From the NCBI GenBank assembly GCA_944380285.1, contig CALWGZ010000004.1, positions 101,852 through 165,851 on the forward strand: a stretch of 64,000 bases of DNA, in the 5' to 3' direction. Source of the stretch: an uncultured Christensenellaceae bacterium (lineage in GTDB: Bacteria; Bacillota; Clostridia; Christensenellales; UBA3700). Below, piece by piece: positions 28,601-37,313 of the stretch. The translations under genes were made by a program, and so were the position numbers. Within the stretch, counting starts at the first letter, position 1, and each line of letters starts with the position of its first letter. Below the pieces are notes generated by a model, which saw only the letters and a list, made by a program, of their open reading frames with translations, was not told the DNA's origin and searched no databases.

Positions 28601-31600
28601 GGCAGGATATAGTTTTGAATCACATTCTTTAGACCGTCCCACAGACCGCCGTCTCTGTCCCAGTTGACATGCGTGAGGTGATGCCCAGTGAACATGTCGG
28701 GCGCGAGTTGGCTGAGATCGAGAATGGATTCGGGACCCAAGATCTTGTCCATGAGCGCGTCGATCAACGTGTTGAGCGTGTACGCGTCGAACGAGATGTC
28801 GGCGTTGAATGTACCCGTCGCGTTGAACTTGAGGTCGATGCCGCCGCCGAGCAATTCCATGATGTCGAGGTCGTCGAACACTGCGGTCAGCGCGGACATG
28901 TCAAGTCCGCCCTCCTCCGCTGCCGGAGCAGCGGGTTGATCCGCCGCCGGAGTCTCGGTGGTCGAGCCTTCCGACTCGCCTTCGCCCTCTGTTCCGTCGC
29001 TGTTGACGCTGTTCTCGAGGTCGCTGATGAGCCCGTCGAGGAGCGCGCCTATCTGCTCTATGATGCCTTCGGCTTTACCGTCGCCGTCGGTGTCGCTCGC
29101 AAGCGAGATGTTGACGCTGCCATTGATATATTCACTTATATCGAGGGTGACAAAGCCGAGGATGGTTATCTCAAGCCACCCCTGTTTGAGGAAGATAGAG
29201 ATGTTGTTCGCGGCGTATGTTTGACCACTGGCGACAAGGTCTTGGTCTTGATAATTGAACACCGCATACACAAGCGTATCCATGCCTGACTTCTGATTGT
29301 TTTCGTATGCTTCTTTGTTCAAAGTGCCTATTTGAATGAGGAACGTGCCTCTCGGAGCCACTATGCCGCCCGTATTGGCAAGCGGAGTGTCGGAGCTGAG
29401 CCTCTGCACGCTCAGGCGCAGATATTGATCAGCGTTGCCGGTATCCGCATTGTTGTTGAGGATATCGAGCTGCAGGTTGAGGTTGAGGTTGTCGAACAAG
29501 CCCTGCGCGATCGAGGTGCCGGTGGTACCGTCGATCATCGCCGCGTCCGTACCGACGTCGATCTGATAGTCGCTTCCCGGTTGCAGTTCGCCCTTGGAGA
29601 CCATGAGGTCGTTGACGTTCTGCTGCCCGATCGCGAGCGTGAGCGTCGCGTCGAGAGTGATGTTGTCGTTGATCTTCAAATCGAGGCTGAGCGCGCCGTC
29701 GACGATGTCGAACTCGATGCCCGCGCCGATGTCTATGCCGAGGCTGAAGCCCGCAAGACCTCTGACGACCTCGTCGACGATTTCCGTCGTGAGCTCGACA
29801 AACAGCGTGGTGTTGTTCGCCGAAATACTGCGCAGCAACGCTTGGAGCCACGGCTCGAGCGGATTGGTCGGCTCTTCGGGCGTTGTCTCGCCCTCTTCGC
29901 CGCCGGTCTCGCCGCTCGTATCGCCGCCTTCGGTGCCGGAGGTATCCGACGCGGGAGCAGCGACGTCGATCGTCTGCTCACTGCCGTCAACGGTGGTGAG
30001 CAGCTTGTTGATGATGTCGCCCAGCTCCATGCCCTGCACTTCGTCGATCAAACCTTGGATCATCGTGATCAGCGTTTCGATCAACGGCGAGTTCGCGAGG
30101 TTGATGTTGAACAGTCCGAGACCGTCCAGCTTGACGATCGCGTCGCCTTCGTTGAGCGCCACGCCGAACAACTCCTTCTCCTCATAGACGAGCGAGATGT
30201 TGACGACCGAATCGTGACCGATGTTGCCGTTCTCGATGTCGAGTTTCCACTCGACGACCAGCGTGACGATCGGGTTCCATTCATCGAGATAGAGGTCGAT
30301 GGGCAGATTGAACTGCTGACCTTGCGACGCCAGGATGTTGTTGATGATGTCCGTGAAGTTCATCCGGCTGTCGAGCGTATGCAGATCCATCTCCAGCTCT
30401 ATTCTCGACACGGCGATGGTGTTGAGCACCAGCTCGATGACCTCTTCGCTGTAGCTGTCGATTTCGTTGAATACGCCGGGATATCTGTCCGAGCCGTCTC
30501 CGTTGAAGATGAGGTCGAACTTGTCCTCCAGCTCCTGCGTCTTGCCGATGGCGATCGGATAGTCTTGAGTGCCGAGCGCGATCTTCAAGTTGAGGTTCTG
30601 ATCGGTGCTCGCCGCGCCGGGCGCCTTGTTTTCCATCAAAGTGCCGCTCGCCTCGAGGGTGATGCCGTCGAGTCTGGACAGGTTGAGGTTGTCGACGTCG
30701 ATCTTGAAGCTGCTCAGGTCGATATCACCCAGCGACACATTGAACTCAGTCAGCAACGCCTGGATCGCCGCCAGCGAGAAGGACGCATACAGCGCCTCGC
30801 TGTTGAGACCCACAAGGATGCTGCCGACGTCCGTCAATTCGGTTTCGGCAAGCGTTGCGCCGGGGTTCTCGACAACGTCCGCCGTCGACAACGCGGATGT
30901 CGCGAGACCGGAGCCGCTCGAATCGCCTCCGCCGATCAAGTCGACGAGGTTGAAGCCGAGACTGATGTCGCCGAGCGCGGTCTCCTCGCCGTCGATCTCA
31001 ATGGAGAGTTTGTCGAGCAAGTCAAACACGAGGCTCGCGAAGTCGAGCTTTGCGCTCAATCTCGGGAATTGGATGTTTGCTATGTTGATATTGCTGAGGT
31101 CGATCGAGACATAGCCCTCGCCGTCCTCATTGTAATATCCGTAGATACCCACCAGCAGCCCTGCGGGTTGAGCGACGACGGGGACGTTGTTCTCGTCCTT
31201 TTCGCCGATGTAGATGGGTTCGTTGGCTTCGATCTCGACGACGAGTTTGGAGTTGGTGGGGTTCTCTTTGTCGAGACTGATCATGACGTGCATACCGAGA
31301 TCCATCTTGAACTCGCTGTCGAAAGTCCAGTCGAGCGGTATGCCGATCAGCTCAGCCAAGCCGAGTCCCGCGATGAAGTCGCCGATGTTGTATTGTCCCG
31401 CGTCGTAAGTGAGCGCGAGGTTCATGTTGAGGTCGATGCCCTCGAGCGCACTGCCCAGCAGCTCGCCGAGGTTGTTGGTATAGCCCTCCTTGTCGCCTAT
31501 GCCGGCGTCTATCCTCTCTTCGAGTTCGCCGTCCTTGACGCCGATCAGGAAGTTGTTGATGGACAGACCGACGTTGATGTTCTGATCGCTGTCGGGCGAG

Positions 31601-34368
31601 ATGCTGCCGGAGATGTCGATGCTCTTGAGACCTCCCTCGAAGAAGATGAGCTCCAGCTTGCCGGAGATGCCGTCGGGGATGAGGTCGCTGATCGGGTCTT
31701 GACCGGCGATGCCCATAAATCTGTCGATGAAGTCGAAGATGTCGTTGTCGACATAGACGGGGTTGCCCTCGTCGTCGACGACGGGCGTTCCGTCCTCGCC
31801 GACCTGCTGCTGATTGGCTATCTTCTGCACATTGAGGACGATCCTGTCGCCGTTGACTTCAAGCACGCCGTCGGGGATCGCCAAGACTTCGCAAAGCGTA
31901 TCAATAAAGGAGCCGAGCGTCGGGCTGAGCTGATATCCGCCGTCTGCGAGCGCAAGCAGGTTGGCGCTCGTCGCGGACAGACCTTGGACGGAGACGTTTT
32001 CGGTCCCGCCTTCGGTGCCACCCTCTGTGCCGTCGTCGGCGAACAGTGCGCCGTCGATCGCGTCTCTGATCGTCGTCACGACCCGAGCGACGAGTTCGGG
32101 CACGCCGCCGAGATCGATAACGATGTTGTCTGCCTTCCAATAGTTGGGTATAAGACTGCTGAGGGATACATAAAGTTTTCCTTCCTTATAATATATACCC
32201 ATCGCCTTGTTGTCCTCGTCCATATTGCCGAACTGATCGAGCGGATAGAGTTCGAGCAGGATGAGGTTGTTGTCTACGAAGTTGCCGCTCGCGATCATGT
32301 CGTAATCGAGATCGAGGTCGACCTGCGCGCGCAGCTTGTAACCGAAGTCGGATTCGAGGACGATGAGACCTTCGGGAATCTCTACCGTGTCGGTGAACAT
32401 CTTGATGAGCTTGCCGACGTCGAGCTGTTTGAGCGCCCCGTCTGCGTCGCTGCCCGTACCGAGGGTCAGATCGATGTCGAATTGCAGGTTGGTGAACGAG
32501 AACTCAGTCGCCGTACCCTCGCCGGTGAGCGCCGCGTCGACGTTGTCCGGGAAGTCGAGGAAGCCTTCGACGTCATCCACTTCGTCGCCGAGAGTGATCG
32601 AAGCGATGCCGAAGTTCCAAGCCGGCTGACCGTAAGTCTCTTCGTTTTCGGGATCGTTGTAGGTGACGTTGAGTCCGGGATGCTTGCGTATCGAATCCTC
32701 GCCGAATTCCGTCTCGAACACGACCTTGTATTGCGGTATCACCTCTTCGATCCAATCGAACAGCGGCACGAGGTTGAGGTCGAAGCCCAGCAGCGCGCCG
32801 AGGTTGATGAGACCGAGGATGTCGGAGATACCCGAGGTGAAGCTGTTCAGCTTGAACTCGATCTGGTAGTCGGTCGCAAGCACCGCCTGGTCGCCGTTGC
32901 GCACGGTCGTGGTGATCTGCGCGTTGTCGAAGAAGATGCCGAACACGATACCGATGAGGCCGTCCAAACCGCCGAACAGGCTCAGCGCACTGTCGAGGTC
33001 GACGCCTGCGAGCAGCCCTTCGAGCAAGCCCGGCACCTTGGCGATGATCGCCGCGATGTAGTCGGACTGCACGTCGGTGACTTCGTAAAGTCCGTTCTCG
33101 CCGCCGATGTCGATAAACAATCTGTTTTCGGTGATATACAGACCGAACGTGGTGTTGTCGTCAAACTTCTCGACCTTGAACATAAGGTCGTTGGGCTTGA
33201 ACTCGCCGGTGCCGCCCTCTTGCTGTACGTCGGCGTGCAGCGTGATCAAGCCGCCTTCGACATCCGCTTCAAGGGCTATGGACATCCTGTTGGACTCGGT
33301 GCCGACGATCTCGGCATAGCGCTCGAAGATCGCCTTGAAAGCGGTGTACGGCGCCTGAGTGGTGACCTTTTGCTGAGTTGCGTTGGGGTCGAGCTCTTCC
33401 GTCCAGCCGGCATACAGAGTACGGTCTCTGTCAAGTTGATAGGGATAGGTGATCGGTCTGCCGTTTTCGGTGCTGTTCTTTGACAGGAACCAGCCGCGGA
33501 AGACATATCCTTCCCTTGTCGGCACGAATTCCTGCGAGGGATTACTGCCCGAACCGGGAATGACGGTAACTCTTCTCGCCTCCATCGGGTCGCCGCCCAT
33601 CGTATCGAAGGTGACCAAATAGCCCGCATCTTCCCACTTTGCGTGGAACGTGACATTGCCCGTCACCGTATAAGGGAATGTGACGGGTTGGGTGCACGCC
33701 GCGTCGAGGTACCAACCCGCGAAGGTCGCACCCGTCGGCGAAGCGCCGGGGTCAAGGTCGCTTTCGTTGATCTGGGAATTGAGAGCAAAAGTGGCGGACG
33801 CCGCACCGTATCCTCCGCTCAGCATGATGACCGCCGAATTGGGGTCGACCGTCTGCCAAGAGGCATAGAATGTGGCTCCCGCCGAACTGACCGTATAGGG
33901 ATAGGTGACCGCCTGCGTAAGTCCGCTGTCGAGGTACCAACCCATGAATGTCTGACCGGACGGCGATGTGCCCGGATCGGGCGCCTCCGTCAAGGTCGGG
34001 TCCGTCTGAGGTACCGTGGCGTAAGCCTGACCGTATCCGCCCGACAGCGTCACCGCGTAACCGGCAACGTAGTTGGCGTAGAGGGTCAGCGTCTCGATAT
34101 CCTTAAGCTCATACGGAAACGTGACCGACTGTGTGAACGCTTGGTCGAGGTACCATCCCGTGAAGTGCTGCCCCGCGATGTATTTCGCGTCGGGCGCTTC
34201 GGAGATGGACGGCGAACCTTCGTCGCTCTGATACACCTGCGAAGCGGTCGACCCGTCGGGATAGACGAAATTGACCTTCACGCTGGTCGTATGTACACAG
34301 CCTGCAAAAACCAATGCGACCGCGATCAAGACGATGAAGACGGCTATAGGCAGTTTGGCTTTTCTCAT
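25618..34368 (-). CDS. Giant lipoprotein: InlB-type repeats, long repeated beta-rich core, Ig-like tail (2916 aa)
   Basis: The signal peptide ends in lipobox FAGC, so the protein is a lipoprotein. Four InlB-B/Flg_new repeats follow ('F.GWYLD..', 'V-T-[FY]-P-Y'), to about residue 310. The core (about 330-1980) has recurring segments of the form 'LYVSLSSL', 'LFIDIGG' and 'LNLNLQLDI' alternating with helices such as 'GLLEGLLAG'. It is split by acidic Gly/Thr/Glu linkers near 790, 1420 and 1690. The last third has Ig-like modules with 'YTDGTTAQIEV'-type hairpins (Big_3-like). Nothing enzymatic is seen. The start at 34368 is supported by GGGAGA upstream; a reading from 34437 would add a non-signal extension. 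First gene of the row. Confidence 0.85.
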   Translation of the reverse strand: MRKAKLPIAVFIVLIAVALVFAGCVHTTSVKVNFVYPDGSTASQVYQSDEGSPSISEAPDAKYIAGQHFTGWYLDQAFTQSVTFPYELKDIETLTLYANYVAGYAVTLSGGYGQAYATVPQTDPTLTEAPDPGTSPSGQTFMGWYLDSGLTQAVTYPYTVSSAGATFYASWQTVDPNSAVIMLSGGYGAASATFALNSQINESDLDPGASPTGATFAGWYLDAACTQPVTFPYTVTGNVTFHAKWEDAGYLVTFDTMGGDPMEARRVTVIPGSGSNPSQEFVPTREGYVFRGWFLSKNSTENGRPITYPYQLDRDRTLYAGWTEELDPNATQQKVTTQAPYTAFKAIFERYAEIVGTESNRMSIALEADVEGGLITLHADVQQEGGTGEFKPNDLMFKVEKFDDNTTFGLYITENRLFIDIGGENGLYEVTDVQSDYIAAIIAKVPGLLEGLLAGVDLDSALSLFGGLDGLIGIVFGIFFDNAQITTTVRNGDQAVLATDYQIEFKLNSFTSGISDILGLINLGALLGFDLNLVPLFDWIEEVIPQYKVVFETEFGEDSIRKHPGLNVTYNDPENEETYGQPAWNFGIASITLGDEVDDVEGFLDFPDNVDAALTGEGTATEFSFTNLQFDIDLTLGTGSDADGALKQLDVGKLIKMFTDTVEIPEGLIVLESDFGYKLRAQVDLDLDYDMIASGNFVDNNLILLELYPLDQFGNMDEDNKAMGIYYKEGKLYVSLSSLIPNYWKADNIVIDLGGVPELVARVVTTIRDAIDGALFADDGTEGGTEGGTENVSVQGLSATSANLLALADGGYQLSPTLGSFIDTLCEVLAIPDGVLEVNGDRIVLNVQKIANQQQVGEDGTPVVDDEGNPVYVDNDIFDFIDRFMGIAGQDPISDLIPDGISGKLELIFFEGGLKSIDISGSISPDSDQNINVGLSINNFLIGVKDGELEERIDAGIGDKEGYTNNLGELLGSALEGIDLNMNLALTYDAGQYNIGDFIAGLGLAELIGIPLDWTFDSEFKMDLGMHVMISLDKENPTNSKLVVEIEANEPIYIGEKDENNVPVVAQPAGLLVGIYGYYNEDGEGYVSIDLSNINIANIQFPRLSAKLDFASLVFDLLDKLSIEIDGEETALGDISLGFNLVDLIGGGDSSGSGLATSALSTADVVENPGATLAETELTDVGSILVGLNSEALYASFSLAAIQALLTEFNVSLGDIDLSSFKIDVDNLNLSRLDGITLEASGTLMENKAPGAASTDQNLNLKIALGTQDYPIAIGKTQELEDKFDLIFNGDGSDRYPGVFNEIDSYSEEVIELVLNTIAVSRIELEMDLHTLDSRMNFTDIINNILASQGQQFNLPIDLYLDEWNPIVTLVVEWKLDIENGNIGHDSVVNISLVYEEKELFGVALNEGDAIVKLDGLGLFNINLANSPLIETLITMIQGLIDEVQGMELGDIINKLLTTVDGSEQTIDVAAPASDTSGTEGGDTSGETGGEEGETTPEEPTNPLEPWLQALLRSISANNTTLFVELTTEIVDEVVRGLAGFSLGIDIGAGIEFDIVDGALSLDLKINDNITLDATLTLAIGQQNVNDLMVSKGELQPGSDYQIDVGTDAAMIDGTTGTSIAQGLFDNLNLNLQLDILNNNADTGNADQYLRLSVQRLSSDTPLANTGGIVAPRGTFLIQIGTLNKEAYENNQKSGMDTLVYAVFNYQDQDLVASGQTYAANNISIFLKQGWLEITILGFVTLDISEYINGSVNISLASDTDGDGKAEGIIEQIGALLDGLISDLENSVNSDGTEGEGESEGSTTETPAADQPAAPAAEEGGLDMSALTAVFDDLDIMELLGGGIDLKFNATGTFNADISFDAYTLNTLIDALMDKILGPESILDLSQLAPDMFTGHHLTHVNWDRDGGLWDGLKNVIQNYILPDVLSSSTIKNALPSILQGLDLNSLIGLVDVNGIFETLKPIITTLLPFPVMDTINAGINFVDGTLANIYITGYDYGEAIESADGQQYTRFGRNRDNKLELWIYNQFDSVGAPGNVVGDSAASGGIVDWGEIPKTVVYEPYQYNRGNYQASFVLANFSNRTARYQRGTHVMKANVSFKFASGQYFDQDVQTVLTNNPNWLNDIAASGGTEGSPIPITVKADFSGTVREITIYLAVNPTDSEIVSIDPITRYAYDSDPAYLVLNFADGTSRSVAWAAVASKENFEPTGYRAHEKTATVTFFNGTTAEVSINYLDSIAEKLINADDLSMSVDLYSMTSTSTSITEFTPEVLYFNYPDGAAVAMKVDAWENTDELNAALIARATEPDNMSAIYGTITAVIGQGTSAEQRIDIKVNIRTKSVTSVKYGDFRNAIQINPYDIYLDILAGGDGSNNVLPTQAEAYYNEGEDSYHETVHITVSDFELNFDSIGYDTSDQTTATIALDKTKYGGWYGWTLKDIPVNVVLNTITKVWFVDPSSPTGYSDKLVIDPYVYNSFKTTEERKAFFPTTALVEFSNGYSCELPIKFPNLDVDDLLVEYATYNSQQLLQIGFAPEGWTTTQAEALEDRFLQDVYVYFEFEGKEIDSINIDGYADGTYLEIDPVEVLLRGTEPLPDTVEVIYTDGTTAQIEVSSWDQLVITADSLNDKDGATGTITGQLTADGRNEFTLNYRILPRYDMSSPDITFDSYDYSFDSDGNISFDVLGSTIAVNFLDGTTTEEPVLDEEGVPTGETKPVDTVHTYYLSVAAWETGGANFGSGADAGGMVVAAFEDLRNGGYVDVEIGLVADTLEPVTDENGDLVVTYLGLDYVVAMGTVDEEGNFVTIFDNFESKDVAEGKISNAQVTMAFYTGEEDEDGNKLTTTRVVMADITLGNDVPRSVDDFNGLYTSYNISLGTTPAEQNADVFTVTVTVKDGAGTAQKAVTLPLYFGYIGPTQSGETA

Positions 34369-34646
34369 AACTGTTCTCCCGAAAGACAGTATATTTACGC
34401 GCACGCGAGTGCTCCGCGAATGCGTATATCTTTCCACAATCTATAATGCGCAAGCAACCTTAAATATCACTTAAAAAAATGTTGAATTTTGTCAAACCGA
34501 CATCTCGCAAAAAGTGCGGCAAATTCGCGAAAAACCCTTACGCCGCTTGACTTTTTTGTCAGAAACGCACGATTTTCGAAAATTTTACACAAATTTTACA
34601 TTCGGCATTTTACCGAAAAATATCACTCACGGATTTGCAGTCCCCG
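34369..34646 (-). other. Non-coding region upstream of the giant operon
   Basis: AT-rich gap between the sensor kinase gene and the giant operon. It holds a TTGACA at 34490-34495 (minus strand) and several A/T-rich candidate -10 boxes, but no pair at the standard spacing, so I do not call a promoter. No clear terminator after the kinase gene is seen, so read-through into the giant operon is possible. Confidence 0.4.
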
Positions 34647-35957
34647 TCAATCCTTTGCCGCGCTCTTGCCGAGAGCGGCGTTGGACTTGATGTCCCACTC
34701 CACCTCGACGGCGAACCCTTTGGGCTTGTTGGAGTGGACATACAGCTTCGCGCCCAAATTGGAGACGATCTCCTTGACGATCGCAAGTCCAAGACCCGCG
34801 CCGCCCGTCTTGCCGTTGCGCGAGCCGTCGGTGCGGTAAAACCTCTCGAAAATGCGCACCATATCCTCTTCGGAGACGCCCTTGCCTGTGTCGAACACTC
34901 CCAACACGATTTTGCCCCCTTTTCGGCGGAGCGAGAGGGTCACGCTTTCGCCCTCTGAGGTATATTTCATTGCGTTATCCAAAAGGGCGATGGTGATCTG
35001 TCTGAACTTGTCCGCGTCGACGATCGCCGTGATCCCGTCGTCCACCTCGTCTACAAAGGTTTTTCCGTCCAATTCCGCCATCATCGAGAAGGGCTCGGCA
35101 AGCTCTTTGAGTATTGCCGAGATGTCGTGATTCTCAAATTTAAGGTCGAGTTTTTGCGCGTCCGACGCGGACAAAATGAGCAATTCCTTGATCATTCTTT
35201 TGAGCCGCTGGGTCTCGTTGAGCGCGCTGACCAGCTGCTCGGAAACGTCCTTGACCTTGGCTTCGGGTTTTTCGAGAGTGCGCGCGATGTCCGAGTTGAC
35301 GATCGCGAGAGGTGTGTTGAATTCGTGTGAAATGTCGGCGATGAGCCTGTTGTTGCGCTCCAACGCGCGGATGAACGGCTTTGTCTGTCTGATGCCGCCG
35401 ACATAGCCTATAACGCTTTGGATCGCGAACACGATGACGAAAAACGCGACGCAGAACAGCGTTATGCGCAATCGCAGCTCCTCTTCCGCGCCGACGTTGA
35501 TGTAGACGCGGACATATCGTATCGACTCCGCGCCGTCGGGCATATCTTCGAGCGACGTCGCCTTTGACATCTCCAGAGTCGCGATGATGTATCTCACGCC
35601 GCCCATATCGATGGACGACACTTCGGAAGGCGACTGCAATTTGTCGGGACGGCGTTCGAGGTCGTCGGGGTTGCCGAACGAAGTGACGAGGTCGAGGTCG
35701 CCGTCGAAATACAGAACATACGCGCCGGGATAGTCGCGGATGACCTCGTCCGCGGTGCGCACTCTGTCCGACGCGAGCGAGCGCGCGGTGGACAGCGCGC
35801 TGTCCATCTCGAAGCGGTAAAAGCTGACGTTGACCACCATCGCGACGACCAGCATGATCACGACGGTGACGATGAGCGGCAGCACAAAGTTCAACACCAA
35901 CGCGAGTTTGCGCTGCTGTTTGACCTCGTGCGAAAATCCGCCCGATCCGCTTCTCAT
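34647..35957 (-). CDS. Membrane sensor histidine kinase (436 aa)
   Basis: Two transmembrane helices (about 20-45 and 173-195) enclose an extracytoplasmic sensor domain of roughly 125 residues. A HisKA domain with H-box 'ISHEFNTPL' and the HATPase boxes N ('LLDNAMKYT'), G1 ('FDTGKGV'), F and G2 ('GAGLGLAIV') follow. It autophosphorylates on the H-box His and passes the phosphate to the neighbouring regulator. No HAMP domain is obvious. The start at 35957 overlaps the regulator's stop (ATGA) with AAGAGG upstream, giving coupled translation. The signal sensed is unknown. Its position just upstream of the giant surface operon on the same strand suggests, but does not show, that it controls that operon. 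Confidence 0.93.
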   Translation of the reverse strand: MRSGSGGFSHEVKQQRKLALVLNFVLPLIVTVVIMLVVAMVVNVSFYRFEMDSALSTARSLASDRVRTADEVIRDYPGAYVLYFDGDLDLVTSFGNPDDLERRPDKLQSPSEVSSIDMGGVRYIIATLEMSKATSLEDMPDGAESIRYVRVYINVGAEEELRLRITLFCVAFFVIVFAIQSVIGYVGGIRQTKPFIRALERNNRLIADISHEFNTPLAIVNSDIARTLEKPEAKVKDVSEQLVSALNETQRLKRMIKELLILSASDAQKLDLKFENHDISAILKELAEPFSMMAELDGKTFVDEVDDGITAIVDADKFRQITIALLDNAMKYTSEGESVTLSLRRKGGKIVLGVFDTGKGVSEEDMVRIFERFYRTDGSRNGKTGGAGLGLAIVKEIVSNLGAKLYVHSNKPKGFAVEVEWDIKSNAALGKSAAKD

Positions 35958-36634
35958 GCCTCTTGAGCGGGGTCTTCCGACCACATATATCCGACGCTCT
36001 TGATCGTGCGCAGATGTTCGCGCAAGCCGTACTTGTCGAGGAGCTTGCGCAGGTTGGAGATATAGACCTCGGTGACGGTGATGATCGTCTCGCTGTCAAA
36101 GCCCCAAATGCGGTTGAACAGCTGCTCTTTTGAAATGATCATGTTGCGGTTGCGGATCAGATATTCGAGGATGTCGTACATCTTGCCCGACAATTTGACG
36201 TCCTTGCCGTCGACGCGGAAGATCTTGCCCGCAAAATCCAGTTCCACCCTGCCGTTGCTGTAAGTGGTCTTGAAGTTGTTGTTGTGGCGGCGGAGGATCG
36301 CCTCGACGCGCGCGACCAGCTCGTCCCTCTCGAACGGCTTGGTCATATAGTCGTCCGCCCCCGCTTTAAGCCCCTCGATCTTGTGCGCGACGTCGGTCAG
36401 CGCGGTCAGGATGAGCAGAGGGCAATTGCTGTCCGCCCTCAGCTTGGACAGCAATTCCTGTCCGCTCATCTTGGGCAGCATGAGGTCGAGCACGATCAGG
36501 TCGTAACTGCCGTTGCTCGCCAGATAGTAGCCGTATTCGCCGTCATAGGCGCTGTCGCTCGAGCCGAGCCCGGACAGCGCGTCGACGACCGCGTCGTTGA
36601 GCGCCTCGTTGTCTTCGATAACCAAAAATTTCAT
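35954..36634 (-). CDS. OmpR/PhoB-family response regulator (226 aa)
   Basis: Receiver domain residues 1-115: acidic pair E7/D8, phospho-acceptor D50 in 'LIVLDLMLPK', T77 and K99 ('TKPF'). It is followed by a winged-helix DNA-binding domain (about 125-220) with 'LS..MYDILEYLI', 'QLFNRIWG' and 'V-YISNLRKLLD'. It binds DNA when phosphorylated by the kinase encoded next to it. A promoter with a leader of about 50 nt precedes it; the Shine-Dalgarno site is weak. The stop overlaps the start of the kinase gene. Confidence 0.95.
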   Translation of the reverse strand: MKFLVIEDNEALNDAVVDALSGLGSSDSAYDGEYGYYLASNGSYDLIVLDLMLPKMSGQELLSKLRADSNCPLLILTALTDVAHKIEGLKAGADDYMTKPFERDELVARVEAILRRHNNNFKTTYSNGRVELDFAGKIFRVDGKDVKLSGKMYDILEYLIRNRNMIISKEQLFNRIWGFDSETIITVTEVYISNLRKLLDKYGLREHLRTIKSVGYMWSEDPAQEA

Positions 36635-36692
36635 ATCCGCGACCGAGAGCGGTCCTCACGCCTTTGCGGCGAGACCTCGCTCCCTCGAGATA

Positions 36693-36721
36693 ATTTTATC
36701 ATATCCGCTCATATAATGCAA
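36693..36721 (-). promoter_or_regulatory. Promoter of the two-component operon
   Basis: Minus strand: -35 TTGCAT at 36716-36721, 17-bp spacer, -10 TAAAAT at 36693-36698. Confidence 0.7.
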
Positions 36722-36884
36722 ACCTTTGCGCGATCTCCGCCTCTCTTCAAGCTCGTATGCGGTGCGCGCAAGACGTGGTGCGCAAAATGTAGTATCAATG
36801 ATTATCAATTATTATCAATTATTCAACAAAAAGAAAGTATTCTCGTTTTGTCTCTTCTTCGTTTTCACACCGCACTTTGAACGA

Positions 36885-36914
36885 TTGACATCGATGCACA
36901 TCCCGCGGTATAAT
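36885..36914 (+). promoter_or_regulatory. Consensus promoter with leaderless geometry (YjbR-like gene)
   Basis: -35 TTGACA at 36885-36890, 18-bp spacer, perfect -10 TATAAT at 36909-36914, then CGAGAC and the ATG at 36921. There is no room for a ribosome binding site, so the transcript should start at or next to the start codon. The 36722-36884 stretch before it holds no gene. Confidence 0.8.
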
Positions 36915-36920
36915 CGAGAC

Positions 36921-37313
36921 ATGGAACACAGCGGCATGACCAGACAAAAATTGCTGCGATTCGTCGCCGAGCAATACGGCACTTCGCCCGACTACGTCTT
37001 TGACGATCCCGACCTTGCGGTGCTCAGGCACCCCTGCGGCAAGTGGTACGGGATCGCGATGCACGTCCCCGCCTCGACGTTCGGTTTCGAAGGCGGCAGC
37101 GTGGACGCGGTCAACGTCAAGTGTTCTCCCGAGATCGCCGAGCTCATTCGCGACACCCCGGGCATCGCTCCGGCGTACCATATGAACAAGCGGCATTGGC
37201 TGTCCGTGATACTCGACGGTTCTCTCGGCGACGACAAGGTCAAGTTCTTGGTCGACAACTCCTATTGCGCCGTCACTCCGTGCGCAAAACGCCGCAAAGA
37301 GGTCAAGCGATGA
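36921..37313 (+). CDS. MmcQ/YjbR-family protein (130 aa)
   Basis: Short soluble protein with the family pattern: an N-terminal helix, 'YG..PDYVFD-DPDLAVLRHP-GKWYGIAMHV', 'VNVKCSPE....LI', 'GI-PAYHMNK-HW-SV-LDG'. YjbR/MmcQ proteins have a CyaY-like fold. They are often called DNA-binding, but their role is not settled. The start at 36921 is set by the promoter; upstream in-frame ATGs lie before it. The stop overlaps the start of the exonuclease gene by 4 nt (ATGA), so the two are cotranslated. Confidence 0.88.
   Translation: MEHSGMTRQKLLRFVAEQYGTSPDYVFDDPDLAVLRHPCGKWYGIAMHVPASTFGFEGGSVDAVNVKCSPEIAELIRDTPGIAPAYHMNKRHWLSVILDGSLGDDKVKFLVDNSYCAVTPCAKRRKEVKR

Noticed and set aside
29332..33483. 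Open plus-strand frame of 1383 codons opposite the giant lipoprotein, and similar ones at 12622-16188, 18836-21805 and 25636-28521
   Set aside because: They mirror the sense codons of genes with strong GC-rich codon bias. They have no ribosome sites, no protein-like composition and no domains, while the minus-strand frames have signal peptides and domains.
12258..34437. Sortase-anchored surface proteins
   Set aside because: No LPXTG-type signal is found at any C-terminus; anchoring is by lipobox or plain C-terminal helices.
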